NCBI RefSeq assembly: GCF_000337675.1
Contig: NZ_AOIB01000043.1
Location: 28,433-92,432, forward strand
Source: Natronococcus amylolyticus DSM 10524
GTDB taxonomy: Archaea > Halobacteriota > Halobacteria > Halobacteriales > Natrialbaceae
Length of the DNA: 64,000 nt
Direction: 5' to 3'
Shown here one piece after another: positions 46,316-56,547 of this stretch. Each line of letters begins with the position of its first letter. Position 1 is the first letter of the stretch. The position numbers and the translations under genes are program-made. Under the pieces are notes generated by a model. The model was not told the origin of the DNA. It ran no database searches and saw only the letters and a list, made by a program, of their open reading frames with translations.

Positions 46316-46397
46316 CGAATCACCTGAATAGATCGCGCTCGCTCGTTCGGTCCGCTCGAGTCCGCGTCAGTCGCTCTCGTCGATACCGTCCTTACAG

Positions 46398-47684
46398 TCA
46401 TCTGTTCGCCTCCGTCCCGGCCCGACCGCCAGCGACGTACCCCGTGGCCAGCGAGACGCCGGCGCCCGACTTCTCGGCCGCGTAGTCGTACCCGCCGAGC
46501 ACCGCTCCAGCCGCCCGTAGATTGGAAAATTCGGGCTCCTCGTCGGCGCCGAGGGGCCGCAGCTCCCGATCCGGAACCAGCCCGAAGCGGGCGTACGGTT
46601 GCTCGCCGAAGACGTCGTCGACGAACCAGTCGTAGCGGTCGTCGGCGTGTGGCACGTAACAGTCGAAGATCGGCTCGAACACCCGGTCGCGCTCGCTGCG
46701 GACGCCCTTGCCGACGAGCCCGCCCGTCGCGAGCACGTACTGGCTCGCCTCGTGGGGGATCTCCTGGCCGTGGCGGTCGACGAGTACGTGGTCGATCGCT
46801 CCGGCTTCGTCGGTCTCGTAGTCGACCACCGGCACGCCCGAGGTTACGCGAACGCCGGCGTCCTCGAGCGCGTCGTACAGCAGATCCTCGAGGCGCATCC
46901 CCGGCAAACTCGGCGGTCCCATCGGTACTTCGAAGACGCCGGCGCCCAGCGACTCGGCGAGATCGGCCCGGACCTCCGCGGCGTGTTCGTCACCCAGGAG
47001 GGCAGGGAGACCGACGCGGGACTCGCCCTCGAGGTGCGGTTTCACGATTGAGGCGAGGGCCTCGCGGGCGGATCGGTCGCCCGACCCCGTCGAGACGGAC
47101 TCCTCGTGATCGAGCAGGTGGGCGTACCGCGTGAGCTTCGCGTCGTCACGGACGATCCCGGGGAACTGCAGGGTGACGCCGCGGGCCGAAAACGGCGCGC
47201 CCGCGGCCTCGAGGTGGGAGGCCGCGAGCGGGGCGTCGAAATCGGTCAGCGTCTCGAAGCCGACCAGCAGCGTGTCCTGTGAGTCGCTCGCCAGCCCGGC
47301 GGCCGTCGAAACCGGGTATCGGGCCGTCGGTTTGACCGTTCCGCCGTGGGTCGGCACCAGCGCGTTCGAGTCGGTGTGGCTGCCCGCGTAGGCGTCGCCG
47401 GCGACCGCGTCGAAAAACGAAAGCGCGTCGCGGACCGCCTCGGTGCCGACCCGCTCGTAGGGGTGGCCCTTCGGGAGCTCCTCGAGTCGCTCGAACGGGT
47501 CGACGATCGGGCCCTCGCCCTCGTGGGTGTAGCCCAGCACGTCGATCAGCCCGCTGGCGTTTCGCAGCGTGCTCTGCTTGTGGGTGACGAGTCGGACGTC
47601 GACGCCCTCCTCGGCCGCGGCGAGGGCTGTCGTCGCGCCCGCGATCCCGCCGCCGATCACGAGGACGTCGTCTGTAATCGCCAT
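46398..47684 (-). CDS. glpB: Anaerobic glycerol-3-phosphate dehydrogenase subunit B
   Basis: 428 residues from ATG 47684, one base after glpA stops. FAD-binding DVLVIGGGIAGATTALAAAE and the GlpB-typical TLRNASGLIDVLGYTHEGEG, YVLATGGLVGKGVRSE and FSNLRAAGAVLGGYDYAAEK. It carries FAD/FMN and links GlpA to GlpC. The open frame continues upstream through glpA and is not used. Confidence 0.95.
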   Translation of the reverse strand: MAITDDVLVIGGGIAGATTALAAAEEGVDVRLVTHKQSTLRNASGLIDVLGYTHEGEGPIVDPFERLEELPKGHPYERVGTEAVRDALSFFDAVAGDAYAGSHTDSNALVPTHGGTVKPTARYPVSTAAGLASDSQDTLLVGFETLTDFDAPLAASHLEAAGAPFSARGVTLQFPGIVRDDAKLTRYAHLLDHEESVSTGSGDRSAREALASIVKPHLEGESRVGLPALLGDEHAAEVRADLAESLGAGVFEVPMGPPSLPGMRLEDLLYDALEDAGVRVTSGVPVVDYETDEAGAIDHVLVDRHGQEIPHEASQYVLATGGLVGKGVRSERDRVFEPIFDCYVPHADDRYDWFVDDVFGEQPYARFGLVPDRELRPLGADEEPEFSNLRAAGAVLGGYDYAAEKSGAGVSLATGYVAGGRAGTEANR

Positions 47685-47685
47685 C

Positions 47686-49446
47686 TCAGCGCTCACCTCC
47701 GTCAGATCGAAGATCTGACGAGGATCGCGAACCGTCGGTTCGCTTCCCGCCGTCGGAGCGTGCTGGCGAGGCGGTCTGTGCGCCCGAATCGAACGCACCG
47801 TAGTCGACTCCCTCCGTGCGGTTCGCGGGGTCGTTGTCCCGGTTCATCGTCGTCGCGTGCAGGGCGTAGTTGAGCATCGCCTGGGAGAGCTGTTCCCCCC
47901 AGAGGGCGTGGCGCTCGCCCTTCCAGCGCTCCTGAAACAGTTCGTCGAGCGCTTCCCGGGTCGTCTCCTCGTCGTACTCCGGATGGAGCTCGTTGGCCAT
48001 GTTCGCACAGCAGAAGCCGCCCTGACAGTTGCCCATCGACGCGCGGGTCCGGATGCGGACCGCGTTGAGGTCCGAGCCGGACTGCGAGATCGCGTCCTGC
48101 ACTTCGGCTCGCGTGACGCCCTCGCACTGGCAGACCACTGGATTGGGGTCGTCGGTCTCGAGCACCTCCTGCGACCGGCTTCCGAGTCGCTGCTTGCTCC
48201 GGCGGGCAATCGGCGAGCGCAGGCCGAAGTCGTCCATCCCTTCCTCGAGGACGGCGAGGTTCTCGCTGCCCGGCAGGGCCTCCTTGGCGGTCGCACACGA
48301 GGCGCGAACGCCGAGCTGGTCACAGACGTGATTCGAGATCTCCTCGGCCATCGCCCGGTAGGTCGTGAACTTCCCGCCGACGATACTGGACATCCCGGAG
48401 ACGCCGTCGCGCTCTGCGTGATCGAGCAGGAAAAAATCACGCGTGATGTCGGTGGGATCCTTCGTCCCCCGTCCTGGAGGCTCGTACAGGGGCCGGACGC
48501 CCCAGAACGAGCGGATCGTTCGGGCCTCCTCGAGGATCGGCACGAGCTCGGAGAGCGTGTCGATCATCATGTCGACCTCCCACTTCTCCTCGGGGTAGTC
48601 GTCGGGATCGGAGACCTCCTCGTCCGTGGTGCCCAGAATCGCCGTCGTCTCGTGGGGAACGATGATGTCGGCGTCGCCCTTCGGCCGGCAGCGGTTGATG
48701 ACCGTGTCGACCTGTCGGACGTTCATGATCGTCATCACGCCCTTCGAGGGGCGGACCTCGACGTCTAAGTCGGCCATCGCGCCGATCTGGCCGGCCCAGG
48801 CGCCGGTGGCGTTGACGACGTAGTCGGCCGTGATATCCTCGGTCGTCCCGGGCGTCTTGTGCGTTCGCTTGCCCGGCCCGGAGTCGTGGCGCACCGTCAC
48901 GCCGTAGATGTCGTCGCCGTCCCGAAGCAGGTCGATCACTTCGGCGTGGGTCTCGACCCGGGCACCGTAGTTCTCGGCGTCGATCGCGTTCGCGACACAC
49001 AGGCGGAACGGATCGATCGCTCCGTCCGGGACCTGAATGGCGCGCTTGACGTCTTTCGCGAGATATGGTTCGACCTCGCGGGCCTCTCGGCCCGAGAGAA
49101 CTCTCGCGGGAATGTCGCAGTCGCGACAGCCCTCGAGTTTCTCCCGAAAGTAGTCGTCGGGGTCCTCGGGGCGCTGGACGAACAGCCCGCCGGTCAGCTC
49201 GACGCAGTGGCCGGCGATCTCCCGAAGGATCTCGTTTTCTTCGATACACTCGACCGCGCTGGCCTGATCCGAGACCGCGTATCGTCCCCCGCTGTGTAGC
49301 AGGCCGTGCATCCGGCCCGTCGTCCCGTCGGTCAGATTGCCTCGCTCGACGAGCGTGACCTCGAGGCCGCGCATCGCCAGGTCCCTGGCGATGCCACAGC
49401 CGGTCGAGCCGCCCCCGAGTACGAGAACCTCGGTGTCGTGTGCCAT
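47686..49446 (-). CDS. glpA: Glycerol-3-phosphate dehydrogenase subunit A
   Basis: 586 residues. FAD motif [51 protein letters not shown] and HITGGK-like [20 protein letters not shown]. The C-terminal extension contains C-Q-C-E-G ... NCQGGFCC, the [2Fe-2S]/BFD-like domain of anaerobic GlpA. Oxidises glycerol-3-phosphate to dihydroxyacetone phosphate. Promoter on the minus strand: GATAAAATAAA about 35 bp upstream. Confidence 0.97.
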   Translation of the reverse strand: MAHDTEVLVLGGGSTGCGIARDLAMRGLEVTLVERGNLTDGTTGRMHGLLHSGGRYAVSDQASAVECIEENEILREIAGHCVELTGGLFVQRPEDPDDYFREKLEGCRDCDIPARVLSGREAREVEPYLAKDVKRAIQVPDGAIDPFRLCVANAIDAENYGARVETHAEVIDLLRDGDDIYGVTVRHDSGPGKRTHKTPGTTEDITADYVVNATGAWAGQIGAMADLDVEVRPSKGVMTIMNVRQVDTVINRCRPKGDADIIVPHETTAILGTTDEEVSDPDDYPEEKWEVDMMIDTLSELVPILEEARTIRSFWGVRPLYEPPGRGTKDPTDITRDFFLLDHAERDGVSGMSSIVGGKFTTYRAMAEEISNHVCDQLGVRASCATAKEALPGSENLAVLEEGMDDFGLRSPIARRSKQRLGSRSQEVLETDDPNPVVCQCEGVTRAEVQDAISQSGSDLNAVRIRTRASMGNCQGGFCCANMANELHPEYDEETTREALDELFQERWKGERHALWGEQLSQAMLNYALHATTMNRDNDPANRTEGVDYGAFDSGAQTASPARSDGGKRTDGSRSSSDLRSDGGER

Positions 49447-49755
49447 CCCTTCGTCCGTACATCGCTTTCGTCCGTCTTTATTTTATCGACGGGAGAGAAC
49501 CGCCAGTAACGTTCGGCTAGCCGGCTGATGAGTTCGGAACGGAACACTCTCGCTTTTCGAATAATACCCCCCGGACGATCGACGCTCGGGCACCTAAAGC
49601 GAAATATTTCGACCGGTTCGAACACGACCCGCACCCGTCCTAGTAACAGCTATCCTACTGTTTCGGTAACGTTTATAATGATCGTAGGAAATGTTTACCA
49701 GTAGGATGCGATCGTCAGTAAAGACATCGCTCGGGACGATCCGGGGTGACCACGA
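49447..49755. promoter_or_regulatory. Divergent glpA/glpK control region
   Basis: 309 bp with two promoters: an A/T-rich TATA for glpA near 49478-49488 and TTTATAAT (49672-49679) for glpK. The glpK leader is about 50 nt and ends with SD GGGGTGA seven bases from the ATG. No other gene is visible. Confidence 0.7.
49652..49707. promoter_or_regulatory. 9-bp inverted repeat flanking the glpK TATA box
   Basis: ATCCTACTG at 49652-49660 is the exact reverse complement of CAGTAGGAT at 49699-49707. The 38-bp spacer holds the glpK TATA box, and the right arm covers the predicted transcription start. A dimeric repressor such as a DeoR-type GlpR binding both arms would block glpK; none is encoded in the window. 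Confidence 0.5.
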
Positions 49756-51294
49756 ATGACAGCACAGACGTACGTCGGCGCGGTTGATCAGGGGACGACC
49801 GGAACGCGGTTTATGGTGTTCGACCACGGCGGGCAGGTCGTCGCCAACGCCTACGAGAAACACGAACAGATCTATCCGGAGCCGGGATGGGTCGAACACG
49901 ACCCGATGGAGATCTGGGAGAACACGAAGAGCGTGATGACGACGGCGCTCGGTAAGGCGGGGATCAGCCCCGACCAGCTCGAGGCCATCGGCGTCACGAA
50001 CCAGCGCGAGACGACGCTGCTGTGGGACGCCGAATCGGGACGGCCGGTCCACAACGCGATCGTCTGGCAGGACCGACGAACGACCGATCGGGTCGAGCAG
50101 CTCGAGGAAGACGGCCTCGTCGACACCGTTCGCGAGAAGACCGGGCTCGAGGCCGACGCCTACTTCTCGGCGACGAAAGCCGAGTGGCTCCTCGAGAACG
50201 CCGATCCGATCAAGATGGAGCGGGCCCGTCCCGCGGACATCCAGGATCGGGCGGCCGAGGGCGACGTCCTGTTCGGAACGATCGACAGCTGGCTGATCTA
50301 CAACCTCACCGGCGAGCACATTACCGAGGTCACGAACGCCTCGCGGACGATGCTGTACAACATCCACGACCTCGAGTGGGACGACGAACTCCTCGAGGAG
50401 TTCGACATTCCGGAGGCGATGCTTCCGGAGGTTCGACCCTCGAGCGACGACGCGACCTACGGCTCGACCGACCCCGAGGGGTTCCTCGAGGCCGAGGTCC
50501 CCGTCGCCGGGGCGCTGGGTGACCAGCAGGCCGCGCTGTTCGGTCAGACCTGTTTCGACGCCGGCGAGGCCAAGAACACCTACGGAACGGGCTCGTTCTT
50601 CCTGATGAACACCGGCGACGAGGCCGTCGAGAGCGACCACGGACTGCTGACGACGATCGGCTTCCAGCGCTCGGGTGAGTCGGTCCAGTACGCCCTCGAG
50701 GGATCGATCTTCGTCACCGGGGCGGCCATCGAGTGGCTCGAGGACCTCACGCTGATCGACAACCCGGCCCAGACCGCCGAGCTGGCCCGCAGCGTCGACT
50801 CGACCGACGGCGTCTACGTCGTCCCCGCCTTCACGGGCCTCGGTGCACCGCACTGGGACCAGCGCGCCCGCGGCACTATCGTCGGGATGACGCGGGGTAC
50901 CCGCAAGGAGCACGTCGTCCGGGCGACCCTCGAGTCGATCGCCTACCAGACCCGCGACGTCGCCGAGGCGATGGAGGCCGACTCGGGCATCGAGATGACG
51001 AGCCTCCGGGTCGACGGCGGCGCGGTCAAGAACAACTACCTCTGTCAGCTCCAGTCCGACATCATCGGCTCGAAGATCGTCCGCCCGCAGGTCGACGAGA
51101 CGACGGCGCTGGGGTCGGCCTACGCCGCCGGACTGGCCGTCGGGTACTGGGAGGATATCGAAGGGCTGCGCGACAACTGGCAGATCGACCGCGAGTTCGA
51201 CCCCGAGATGGACCGCGGCGAGGCCAACCGGAAGTACGACCGCTGGGGCGACGCGCTCGATAGATCGCGGGACTGGGCCCGGGACGGTGACTGA
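49756..51294 (+). CDS. glpK: Glycerol kinase
   Basis: 512 residues. FGGY-family motifs GAVDQGTTGTRFMVFDHGGQ, TNQRETTLLWDAESGRPVHN, GTIDSWLIYNLTGEHITEVT and the FGGY signatures GLGAPHWDQRARGTIVGMTR and LRVDGGAVKNNYLCQLQSDI. ATP-dependent phosphorylation of glycerol, the main carbon source released by Dunaliella in hypersaline waters. Followed two bases later by a membrane-protein gene. Confidence 0.97.
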   Translation: MTAQTYVGAVDQGTTGTRFMVFDHGGQVVANAYEKHEQIYPEPGWVEHDPMEIWENTKSVMTTALGKAGISPDQLEAIGVTNQRETTLLWDAESGRPVHNAIVWQDRRTTDRVEQLEEDGLVDTVREKTGLEADAYFSATKAEWLLENADPIKMERARPADIQDRAAEGDVLFGTIDSWLIYNLTGEHITEVTNASRTMLYNIHDLEWDDELLEEFDIPEAMLPEVRPSSDDATYGSTDPEGFLEAEVPVAGALGDQQAALFGQTCFDAGEAKNTYGTGSFFLMNTGDEAVESDHGLLTTIGFQRSGESVQYALEGSIFVTGAAIEWLEDLTLIDNPAQTAELARSVDSTDGVYVVPAFTGLGAPHWDQRARGTIVGMTRGTRKEHVVRATLESIAYQTRDVAEAMEADSGIEMTSLRVDGGAVKNNYLCQLQSDIIGSKIVRPQVDETTALGSAYAAGLAVGYWEDIEGLRDNWQIDREFDPEMDRGEANRKYDRWGDALDRSRDWARDGD

Positions 51295-51296
51295 GC

Positions 51297-52415
51297 ATGC
51301 TTGACGCGCTTCTCGATCTCGCCGAGATCATCGCCGCGTTCGGCGGGGGCGCTTTCGGCGCCGCGCTCGGCCCGCTGCCAGCGTTTATTTTCACGGGCTT
51401 CATGGTGATCGCGGGCGAGGCCGCGACGCTCGTCGATCCCGAGGCGGCCGCGATCACCGATCAGGTCGCGTTCGGCCCACCGTTCTCGCCGGCGATTAGC
51501 TTCGCCGGTGGGGTGGCGGCAACGGCGTACGCCGCCAGGCGGGGGTATATGGACACTGGTTTCGACTACCACGAGGCCAAGAACATCGCCTACGCGCTCG
51601 GGACGAAACCCGACGTGCTGGCGGTCGGCGGCGCGTTCGGTATCCTCGGCTACTGGCTCGTTACGCTCTCGGCCGAACTCGGCATGCCCTACGACCCCAT
51701 TGCGATGGGGGTCGTCCTTTCGGCCTTTGCTCACCGGCTGATTCTGGGCTACAGCATCATCGGCAAGGTCCGGGGCGCGAACATCCTCGACATGGGCCCC
51801 TTCGAGCGCGAGGAGATGCGCGTCATCGGCGACTCTGCGACCGACGGCGGCGAGGCGACCGACCGCGCGGAGGGGAAGCCGACGGCTGCCGCAGCGCCAC
51901 AGAAGGAGCGCCTGAAGGTAGAACCGTGGCTCCCCCACCAGTACAAGTGGGATCACGTTGCGATGCTCGGGCTCGCGGCCGGGATCCTCGGCGCCTACGT
52001 CGGGATCGTGACCGGCAGCGCGTTCCTCGGGTTCGGAATCAGCGCGGCGTCGCTGGTCTTCCTCAACTGCGGCGTCGAGAAGATCCCGGTGACCCACCAC
52101 ATCACGCTGCCGGCAGCGACCGCCGCGCTGGCGGTGTACGTCCCCGCCGACGGCGGGATCGCGGAGGGCGCACCGGTCGCCTACGACAGCGGCGCGTTGC
52201 TCGCGGGAACCGGGACCGAGGTCGCCCTGATCGTTGGGCTCGTCGTTGGCGTGATCGCCGCGCTGTTCGGCGAGCTCTTCCAGCGGGTGTTCTTCGCCCA
52301 CGGCGACACCCACGTCGACCCGCCCGCCGCGGCGATCGTCTTCGGGACCTTCCTCGTCGCACTCCTGTACGTCCTGGGGGTCTTCCCGACGACGGTCTGG
52401 GTCCCGTGGTTCTGA
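51297..52415 (+). CDS. Membrane protein coupled to glpK, candidate glycerol facilitator
   Basis: 372 residues with about nine hydrophobic segments (for example IFTGFMVIAGEAATLVDPEA, SPAISFAGGVAATAYAARRG, AMGVVLSAFAHRLILGYSII, AAALAVYVPADGG and FGTFLVALLYVLGVFPTTVW) and a hydrophilic central loop near residues 180-210. It is not an aquaporin-type GlpF (no NPA motifs). Haloarchaeal glp loci carry a membrane protein after glpK that is thought to serve glycerol uptake. Gene is separated from glpK by two bases. Confidence 0.75.
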   Translation: MLDALLDLAEIIAAFGGGAFGAALGPLPAFIFTGFMVIAGEAATLVDPEAAAITDQVAFGPPFSPAISFAGGVAATAYAARRGYMDTGFDYHEAKNIAYALGTKPDVLAVGGAFGILGYWLVTLSAELGMPYDPIAMGVVLSAFAHRLILGYSIIGKVRGANILDMGPFEREEMRVIGDSATDGGEATDRAEGKPTAAAAPQKERLKVEPWLPHQYKWDHVAMLGLAAGILGAYVGIVTGSAFLGFGISAASLVFLNCGVEKIPVTHHITLPAATAALAVYVPADGGIAEGAPVAYDSGALLAGTGTEVALIVGLVVGVIAALFGELFQRVFFAHGDTHVDPPAAAIVFGTFLVALLYVLGVFPTTVWVPWF

Positions 52416-52530
52416 TCGCTCGCTAACCCTTCTTTCGGTTTTATCGCCGCGTTCGACACGCTCTCGAGCGACCCTACTCGCGTTCGTCCGGATCCGTTCG
52501 CTTTAGGCGACCGCGGCCCGACGTCCCGTC

Positions 52531-53214
52531 ATGACCGCCGACCCGCCGCTGGTTCTCGACATCGACGGCACCCTGACCCGCCCCGATCGGTGGGGGATCG
52601 ACCCGCGCGTCTTCGACCCGATCCGCGACTGGGAGGCACCGGTCGTGATCGCCACCGGGAAGGCCTTCCCCTACCCCGTCGCCCTCTGTCACTTCGTCGG
52701 CGTGCCCGAACTCGTCGTCGCCGAGAACGGCGGCGTCGTCTACACCGGCGACGACGTCTTCTTCACCGCCGACCGGGAGGCCGCCCAGGCCGTCGCCGAA
52801 CGGTATCGGGGCGCGGGCTACGAGCTGGGGTGGGGCGAGGAGGACACCGTCAACCGCTGGCGGGAGACCGAGGTCGCGATCAACCTCGAGCAACCGATCG
52901 AACCGCTCCGGGAGATCGCCGCCGAGTACGGCCTCGAGGTCGTCGACACCGGCTACGCCTACCACGTCAAGGACACGAATCCGAACAAAGGCGACGGCGT
53001 CGAGACGATCGCCGACCACGTCGGCTTCGACCTCGAGGGGGCCGTCGCCGTCGGCGACTCGGTCAACGACGTCTCGACGTTCGAGGCCGTCGGCCGGAGC
53101 TTCGCGGTGGCCAACGCCGACGCGGCCGCGACCGAGGCGGCAGACGAGGTGCTCGAGGAGGTCCACGCCGACGGAACGCTGTCGGTACTCGAGCGCGTTC
53201 GGGAGAGCCGATAA
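52531..53214 (+). CDS. pgp: Phosphoglycolate phosphatase (archaeal HAD family)
   Basis: 227 residues. HAD motif I LVLDIDGTLTRPDRWGIDP, motif II in VIATGKAFPYPV, Lys in HVKDTNPNKGDGVETIADHV and motif IV GAVAVGDSVNDVSTFEAVG with C2-type cap. The family dephosphorylates 2-phosphoglycolate, but related sugar-phosphate phosphatases look alike. Confidence 0.9.
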   Translation: MTADPPLVLDIDGTLTRPDRWGIDPRVFDPIRDWEAPVVIATGKAFPYPVALCHFVGVPELVVAENGGVVYTGDDVFFTADREAAQAVAERYRGAGYELGWGEEDTVNRWRETEVAINLEQPIEPLREIAAEYGLEVVDTGYAYHVKDTNPNKGDGVETIADHVGFDLEGAVAVGDSVNDVSTFEAVGRSFAVANADAAATEAADEVLEEVHADGTLSVLERVRESR

Positions 53215-53448
53215 CGCTCGGACCCGCCTCAACGACGGTGCTTCCAGTGTCTCGTCGGAGACGGGACCGCTTCGAACCGATCGACGATCGGTGCGGTGGC
53301 GCGCGCTGTCGCCAGGATTTCGCTGTCGCTCGATCCTGGCTGACGCTATCGTACGAGTTGACCAGGGAGAGCGTGGGGATTCTCCGTTTCTGCGACCGGC
53401 AACTGGGTAGTAATTCAGCTATCTGTCCATATAGGACGACTATCCACT

Positions 53449-53661
53449 ATGGTTCGAGCACGGATCGTCGGACTGGGATTGGTCCTCGCGACCGGACTCC
53501 ACCTCTGGACGACGACTCGAGTCAGCGGCTACGAGCTACAGGTCCTCTTTGCACTGCTGACGATGAGCGTTGCGCTCGCCGCCGTCGTCGTCCTCTTTCG
53601 CTCGAGCGCGTCGATGCGTCCGAGTAACTCGCTCGGGGATACGGCCTCCCTCGAGACGTGA
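53449..53661 (+). CDS. Small two-helix membrane protein
   Basis: 70 residues, MVRARIVGLGLVLATGLHLW then GYELQVLFALLTMSVALAAV with a short positively charged linker; the C-terminus is Ser-rich. TATA-like CATATA lies about 20 bp upstream. No family recognised. Confidence 0.6.
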   Translation: MVRARIVGLGLVLATGLHLWTTTRVSGYELQVLFALLTMSVALAAVVVLFRSSASMRPSNSLGDTASLET

Positions 53662-53724
53662 CTGCGCCTGGTCTCGCGTCGCTCGAGGACTCGCGAAAGA
53701 AACGGAACCGAAGTCTGGACTGCG

Positions 53725-54066
53725 TTAGGCCTCGTCCTCGTCGGTGAGATCCTCGATCCAGCTGATCGCGGCCATCGCCTGCGGGAATCCGAGCGTCGGG
53801 ATCGAGAGCGCGGCGACCTGTTTGAGCGCTTCGGGATCGACGTCCTCGTCGAGCCCGCGCCGGACGTGGGAGTGGACGGCACCCTCGGACCCGGCGCCGA
53901 TCGCGAGCGCGAGTTTGACGAGCCGCTTCGTCTCGTCGTCGATCGGACCGGCCTCTGAGCACGCCTCGCCGAGGTCGGAGTACGCCTCCCAGACCTCGGG
54001 GTAGTCGTCTGCGAACTCGCCCGCCGTCGACGGCAGTTCGTCGGGATCGTCTATCTGATCGGCCAT
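53725..54066 (-). CDS. Carboxymuconolactone decarboxylase/AhpD-family protein lacking CxxC
   Basis: 113 residues. VWEAYSDLGEACSEAGPIDD, ETKRLVKLALAIGAGSEGAV then HSHVRRGLDEDVDPEALKQV matches the CMD/AhpD helical fold. The catalytic C-x2-C-x3-H of AhpD is here G-S-E-G-A-V-H-S-H, so both cysteines are gone while His remains. Peroxidase function is therefore unlikely. Confidence 0.85.
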   Translation of the reverse strand: MADQIDDPDELPSTAGEFADDYPEVWEAYSDLGEACSEAGPIDDETKRLVKLALAIGAGSEGAVHSHVRRGLDEDVDPEALKQVAALSIPTLGFPQAMAAISWIEDLTDEDEA

Positions 54067-54206
54067 CTGTGTGCGAGGCGTCAGTCCGAACCGACAAGAT
54101 AGTTCTGCCGGAGCCCGGTCCGTGGGAATCAGCTCGCACGGCCGGGCGATCCGCTCGAGCGAGCGGTCGCAGAACGCTTTTCTATCGACCGCCCCGACTC
54201 TCGGGT

Positions 54207-54512
54207 ATGGACGGATTCGACGTCGCAGTCGGGGCCTTCGGTCTCAGCGCGACGGCCGCGATCTTCGCGCTCGTTCACCGGGACGCGATCGGCCAGGAGA
54301 TCTCCCGGCCGCGGCTGTGGGCCGCGATCGCGGCGGTCCCGTTCCTGCTCGGGGTGGGACTGTACCTGTTCGCCCCGGCGCCGATGACGGGCGTGATCAT
54401 GACCGCTAACACCGGAATCGTACTCTACACGTTCGAACGAGAGATCGTCAACGAGGACGACGAGGGCGACGACGAACCGGTCGAACCCGGGACGTTGCCA
54501 CACCAGAAGTAG
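54207..54512 (+). CDS. Conserved small membrane protein
   Basis: 101 residues from ATG 54207. Three hydrophobic helices (VAVGAFGLSATAAIFALVH; LWAAIAAVPFLLGVGLYLFA; MTGVIMTANTGIVLYTFERE) and an acidic C-terminal tail. TATA-like CTTTTCTAT near 54178. Unknown function. Confidence 0.75.
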   Translation: MDGFDVAVGAFGLSATAAIFALVHRDAIGQEISRPRLWAAIAAVPFLLGVGLYLFAPAPMTGVIMTANTGIVLYTFEREIVNEDDEGDDEPVEPGTLPHQK

Positions 54513-54619
54513 CGTTACTCGCCGCCTCGCTCGTCGAGTCGGCGACGGCGCGCCGGGCCTCGAGCGAGCGAACCGACACCACACGGCTTTTGCCCGCGCC
54601 CGAGCAAGGAGGGATCAAC

Positions 54620-55651
54620 ATGAGCGACTCCGCGGATCCCGCAACCGGGTCGGGGACGCCCGAGGCTGACGACGGAGGAGCCGACGACACTCCCGCCCAG
54701 ATCTCGAGCCCGAACTACCACAGCGAGAACCACACCGCGGCCCAGACCTGCGGCTGGACGGCGAACGCCCTCCGGGGCGAGGGACGGTGTTACAAGAACG
54801 TCTTCTACGGCATCCAGTCCCACCGTTGCATTCAGATGACGCCGGTCGTCAAGTGCAACGAGCGCTGCGTCTTCTGCTGGCGCGACCACCGGGGTCACGC
54901 CTACGAGCTGGGCGACGTCGAGTGGGACGACCCCGAGGCGGTCGTCGACGCCTCGATCCGCCTCCAGAAGAAGCTGCTGTCGGGTTTCGGCGGCAACGAC
55001 GACGTCCCCCGCGAAGTGTTCGAGGAGGCGATGGAGCCCCGCCACGTCGCCATCTCGCTGGACGGCGAGCCGACGCTGTACCCCTACCTGCCGGAACTGC
55101 TCGAGGCCTTTCACGACCGGGATATCACCACGTTCCTCGTCTCTAACGGCACCCGACCCGAGGTGCTCCGGGAGTGTGATCCCACACAGCTGTACGTCAG
55201 CGTCGACGCCGCCGAGCGCCACACCTTCGACCAGGTGGTCAAGGCCGTCGAGGACGACGCCTGGGATCGGCTGCTCGAGACGATGGACGTCCTCCGCGAG
55301 AAGGACGAAACGCGGACCGTGCTGCGGACGACGCTCGTCAAGGGCGAGAACATGCACCACCCCGACTGGTACGCCGGCTTCTACCAGCAGGCCGATCCGG
55401 ACTTCCTCGAGCTGAAGGCGTACATGCACGTCGGCCACTCCCAGGGACGACTCGACCGCTCGTCGATGCCCGACCACGAGGAGGTCGTCGACTTCACCGA
55501 ACAGGTACAGGAGTACATGCCCGAGTTCACCGAACTCCGTGGCGTTCCACCGTCGCGCGTGGCGCTGCTCGCGAAGGACGAGGAAACGTGGGTACCCAAA
55601 CTCGAGCAGGGAAGCGAGTTCTGGGAGCGGGACCCGGTGACTGGCGACTGA
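54620..55651 (+). CDS. taw1: tRNA 4-demethylwyosine synthase Taw1
   Basis: 343 residues from ATG 54620 with SD AAGGAGGG upstream deciding against the earlier start. Radical SAM motif C-x3-C-x2-C in [20 protein letters not shown], preceded by [23 protein letters not shown]-type upstream region with further cysteines for the second Fe-S cluster. [20 protein letters not shown] and [20 protein letters not shown] match TYW1/Taw1. It uses pyruvate and SAM to form the tricyclic base from m1G37, after Trm5 (8175-9155). Confidence 0.95.
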   Translation: MSDSADPATGSGTPEADDGGADDTPAQISSPNYHSENHTAAQTCGWTANALRGEGRCYKNVFYGIQSHRCIQMTPVVKCNERCVFCWRDHRGHAYELGDVEWDDPEAVVDASIRLQKKLLSGFGGNDDVPREVFEEAMEPRHVAISLDGEPTLYPYLPELLEAFHDRDITTFLVSNGTRPEVLRECDPTQLYVSVDAAERHTFDQVVKAVEDDAWDRLLETMDVLREKDETRTVLRTTLVKGENMHHPDWYAGFYQQADPDFLELKAYMHVGHSQGRLDRSSMPDHEEVVDFTEQVQEYMPEFTELRGVPPSRVALLAKDEETWVPKLEQGSEFWERDPVTGD

Positions 55652-55839
55652 GCCGACCGTCGTCCCGTACCGTCGGTTCGTTAGCGTCCCCGGGGGGCGA
55701 AGGTGTTAGCCGGAGGCCTTTTATCGACGTCGGGCTGACGTTCAGTACGAACCGAATAAACGGCCGCCAACTGCATCACAGTTCTGTTACGCATTCCACA
55801 TCCGATACGCTTTTGAGTGCCCCCGCGAACCTTCTAGGT

Positions 55840-56547
55840 ATGTCAGTGTCAGCCGAGTCCGCCGTCGGCCACGACGAACTCGCCGTTCTCAAGCTGCTCG
55901 CGCTCGAGGGCGGGCTCGAGGGTGACGTCAAGATCTCCTGTTCCCGCCTCGCGGAGCGCCTCGAGGCGTCGAACCAGACGGCCTCGCGCCGGCTCCAGCG
56001 CCTCGAGGCGTCCGACCTGCTCGAGCGCGATACCGTCAGCGACGGGCAGTGGGTCGCGGTGACCGACGCGGGCGAACGAGCGCTCCACGCCGAGTACGAG
56101 GACTACCGACGCATCTTCGAGAGCGACCCGGAGGTCGAACTCGAGGGGACCGTCACCAGCGGGATGGGCGAGGGCCGCCACTACATCTCGCTGTCGGGGT
56201 ACAAACGCCAGTTCGCCGACCGACTCGGCTACGAGCCGTTTCCCGGAACGCTGAACGTCGACCTCCGAGAGGACAGCGTTCGCCGCCGGAGCGCGATGGC
56301 CTCCCTCGAGCCGGTGCCGATCGACGGCTGGGAGGACGAGGACCGGACCTACGGTCCCGCGGTCTGTCACCCCGCGACCGTCGAGACCGCCGACGGCGGG
56401 CGTTACGAGGAGGCCCACATCATCGCGCCCGAACGAACCCACCACGACGAGGACCAACTCGAGGTCATCGCCCCCGAGAAGCTCCGCGAAACGCTGGAAC
56501 TCGAGGACGGGAATCGCGTGACGGTCACCGTGGGTGATCGTCGATGA
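55840..56547 (+). CDS. ribK: CTP-dependent riboflavin kinase (archaeal RibK) with N-terminal wHTH
   Basis: 235 residues from ATG 55840. Residues about 10-80 are a winged helix ([20 protein letters not shown]-type). The kinase domain starts [20 protein letters not shown] and has [20 protein letters not shown]. It phosphorylates riboflavin with CTP to FMN. The HTH may let it regulate its own pathway genes. Overlaps ribB by four bases. Confidence 0.95.
   Translation: MSVSAESAVGHDELAVLKLLALEGGLEGDVKISCSRLAERLEASNQTASRRLQRLEASDLLERDTVSDGQWVAVTDAGERALHAEYEDYRRIFESDPEVELEGTVTSGMGEGRHYISLSGYKRQFADRLGYEPFPGTLNVDLREDSVRRRSAMASLEPVPIDGWEDEDRTYGPAVCHPATVETADGGRYEEAHIIAPERTHHDEDQLEVIAPEKLRETLELEDGNRVTVTVGDRR

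Noticed and set aside
53215-53448. Gene between pgp and the small membrane protein
   Set aside because: No ORF with plausible codon use, no motif; only a weak inverted GATCGACGATC.
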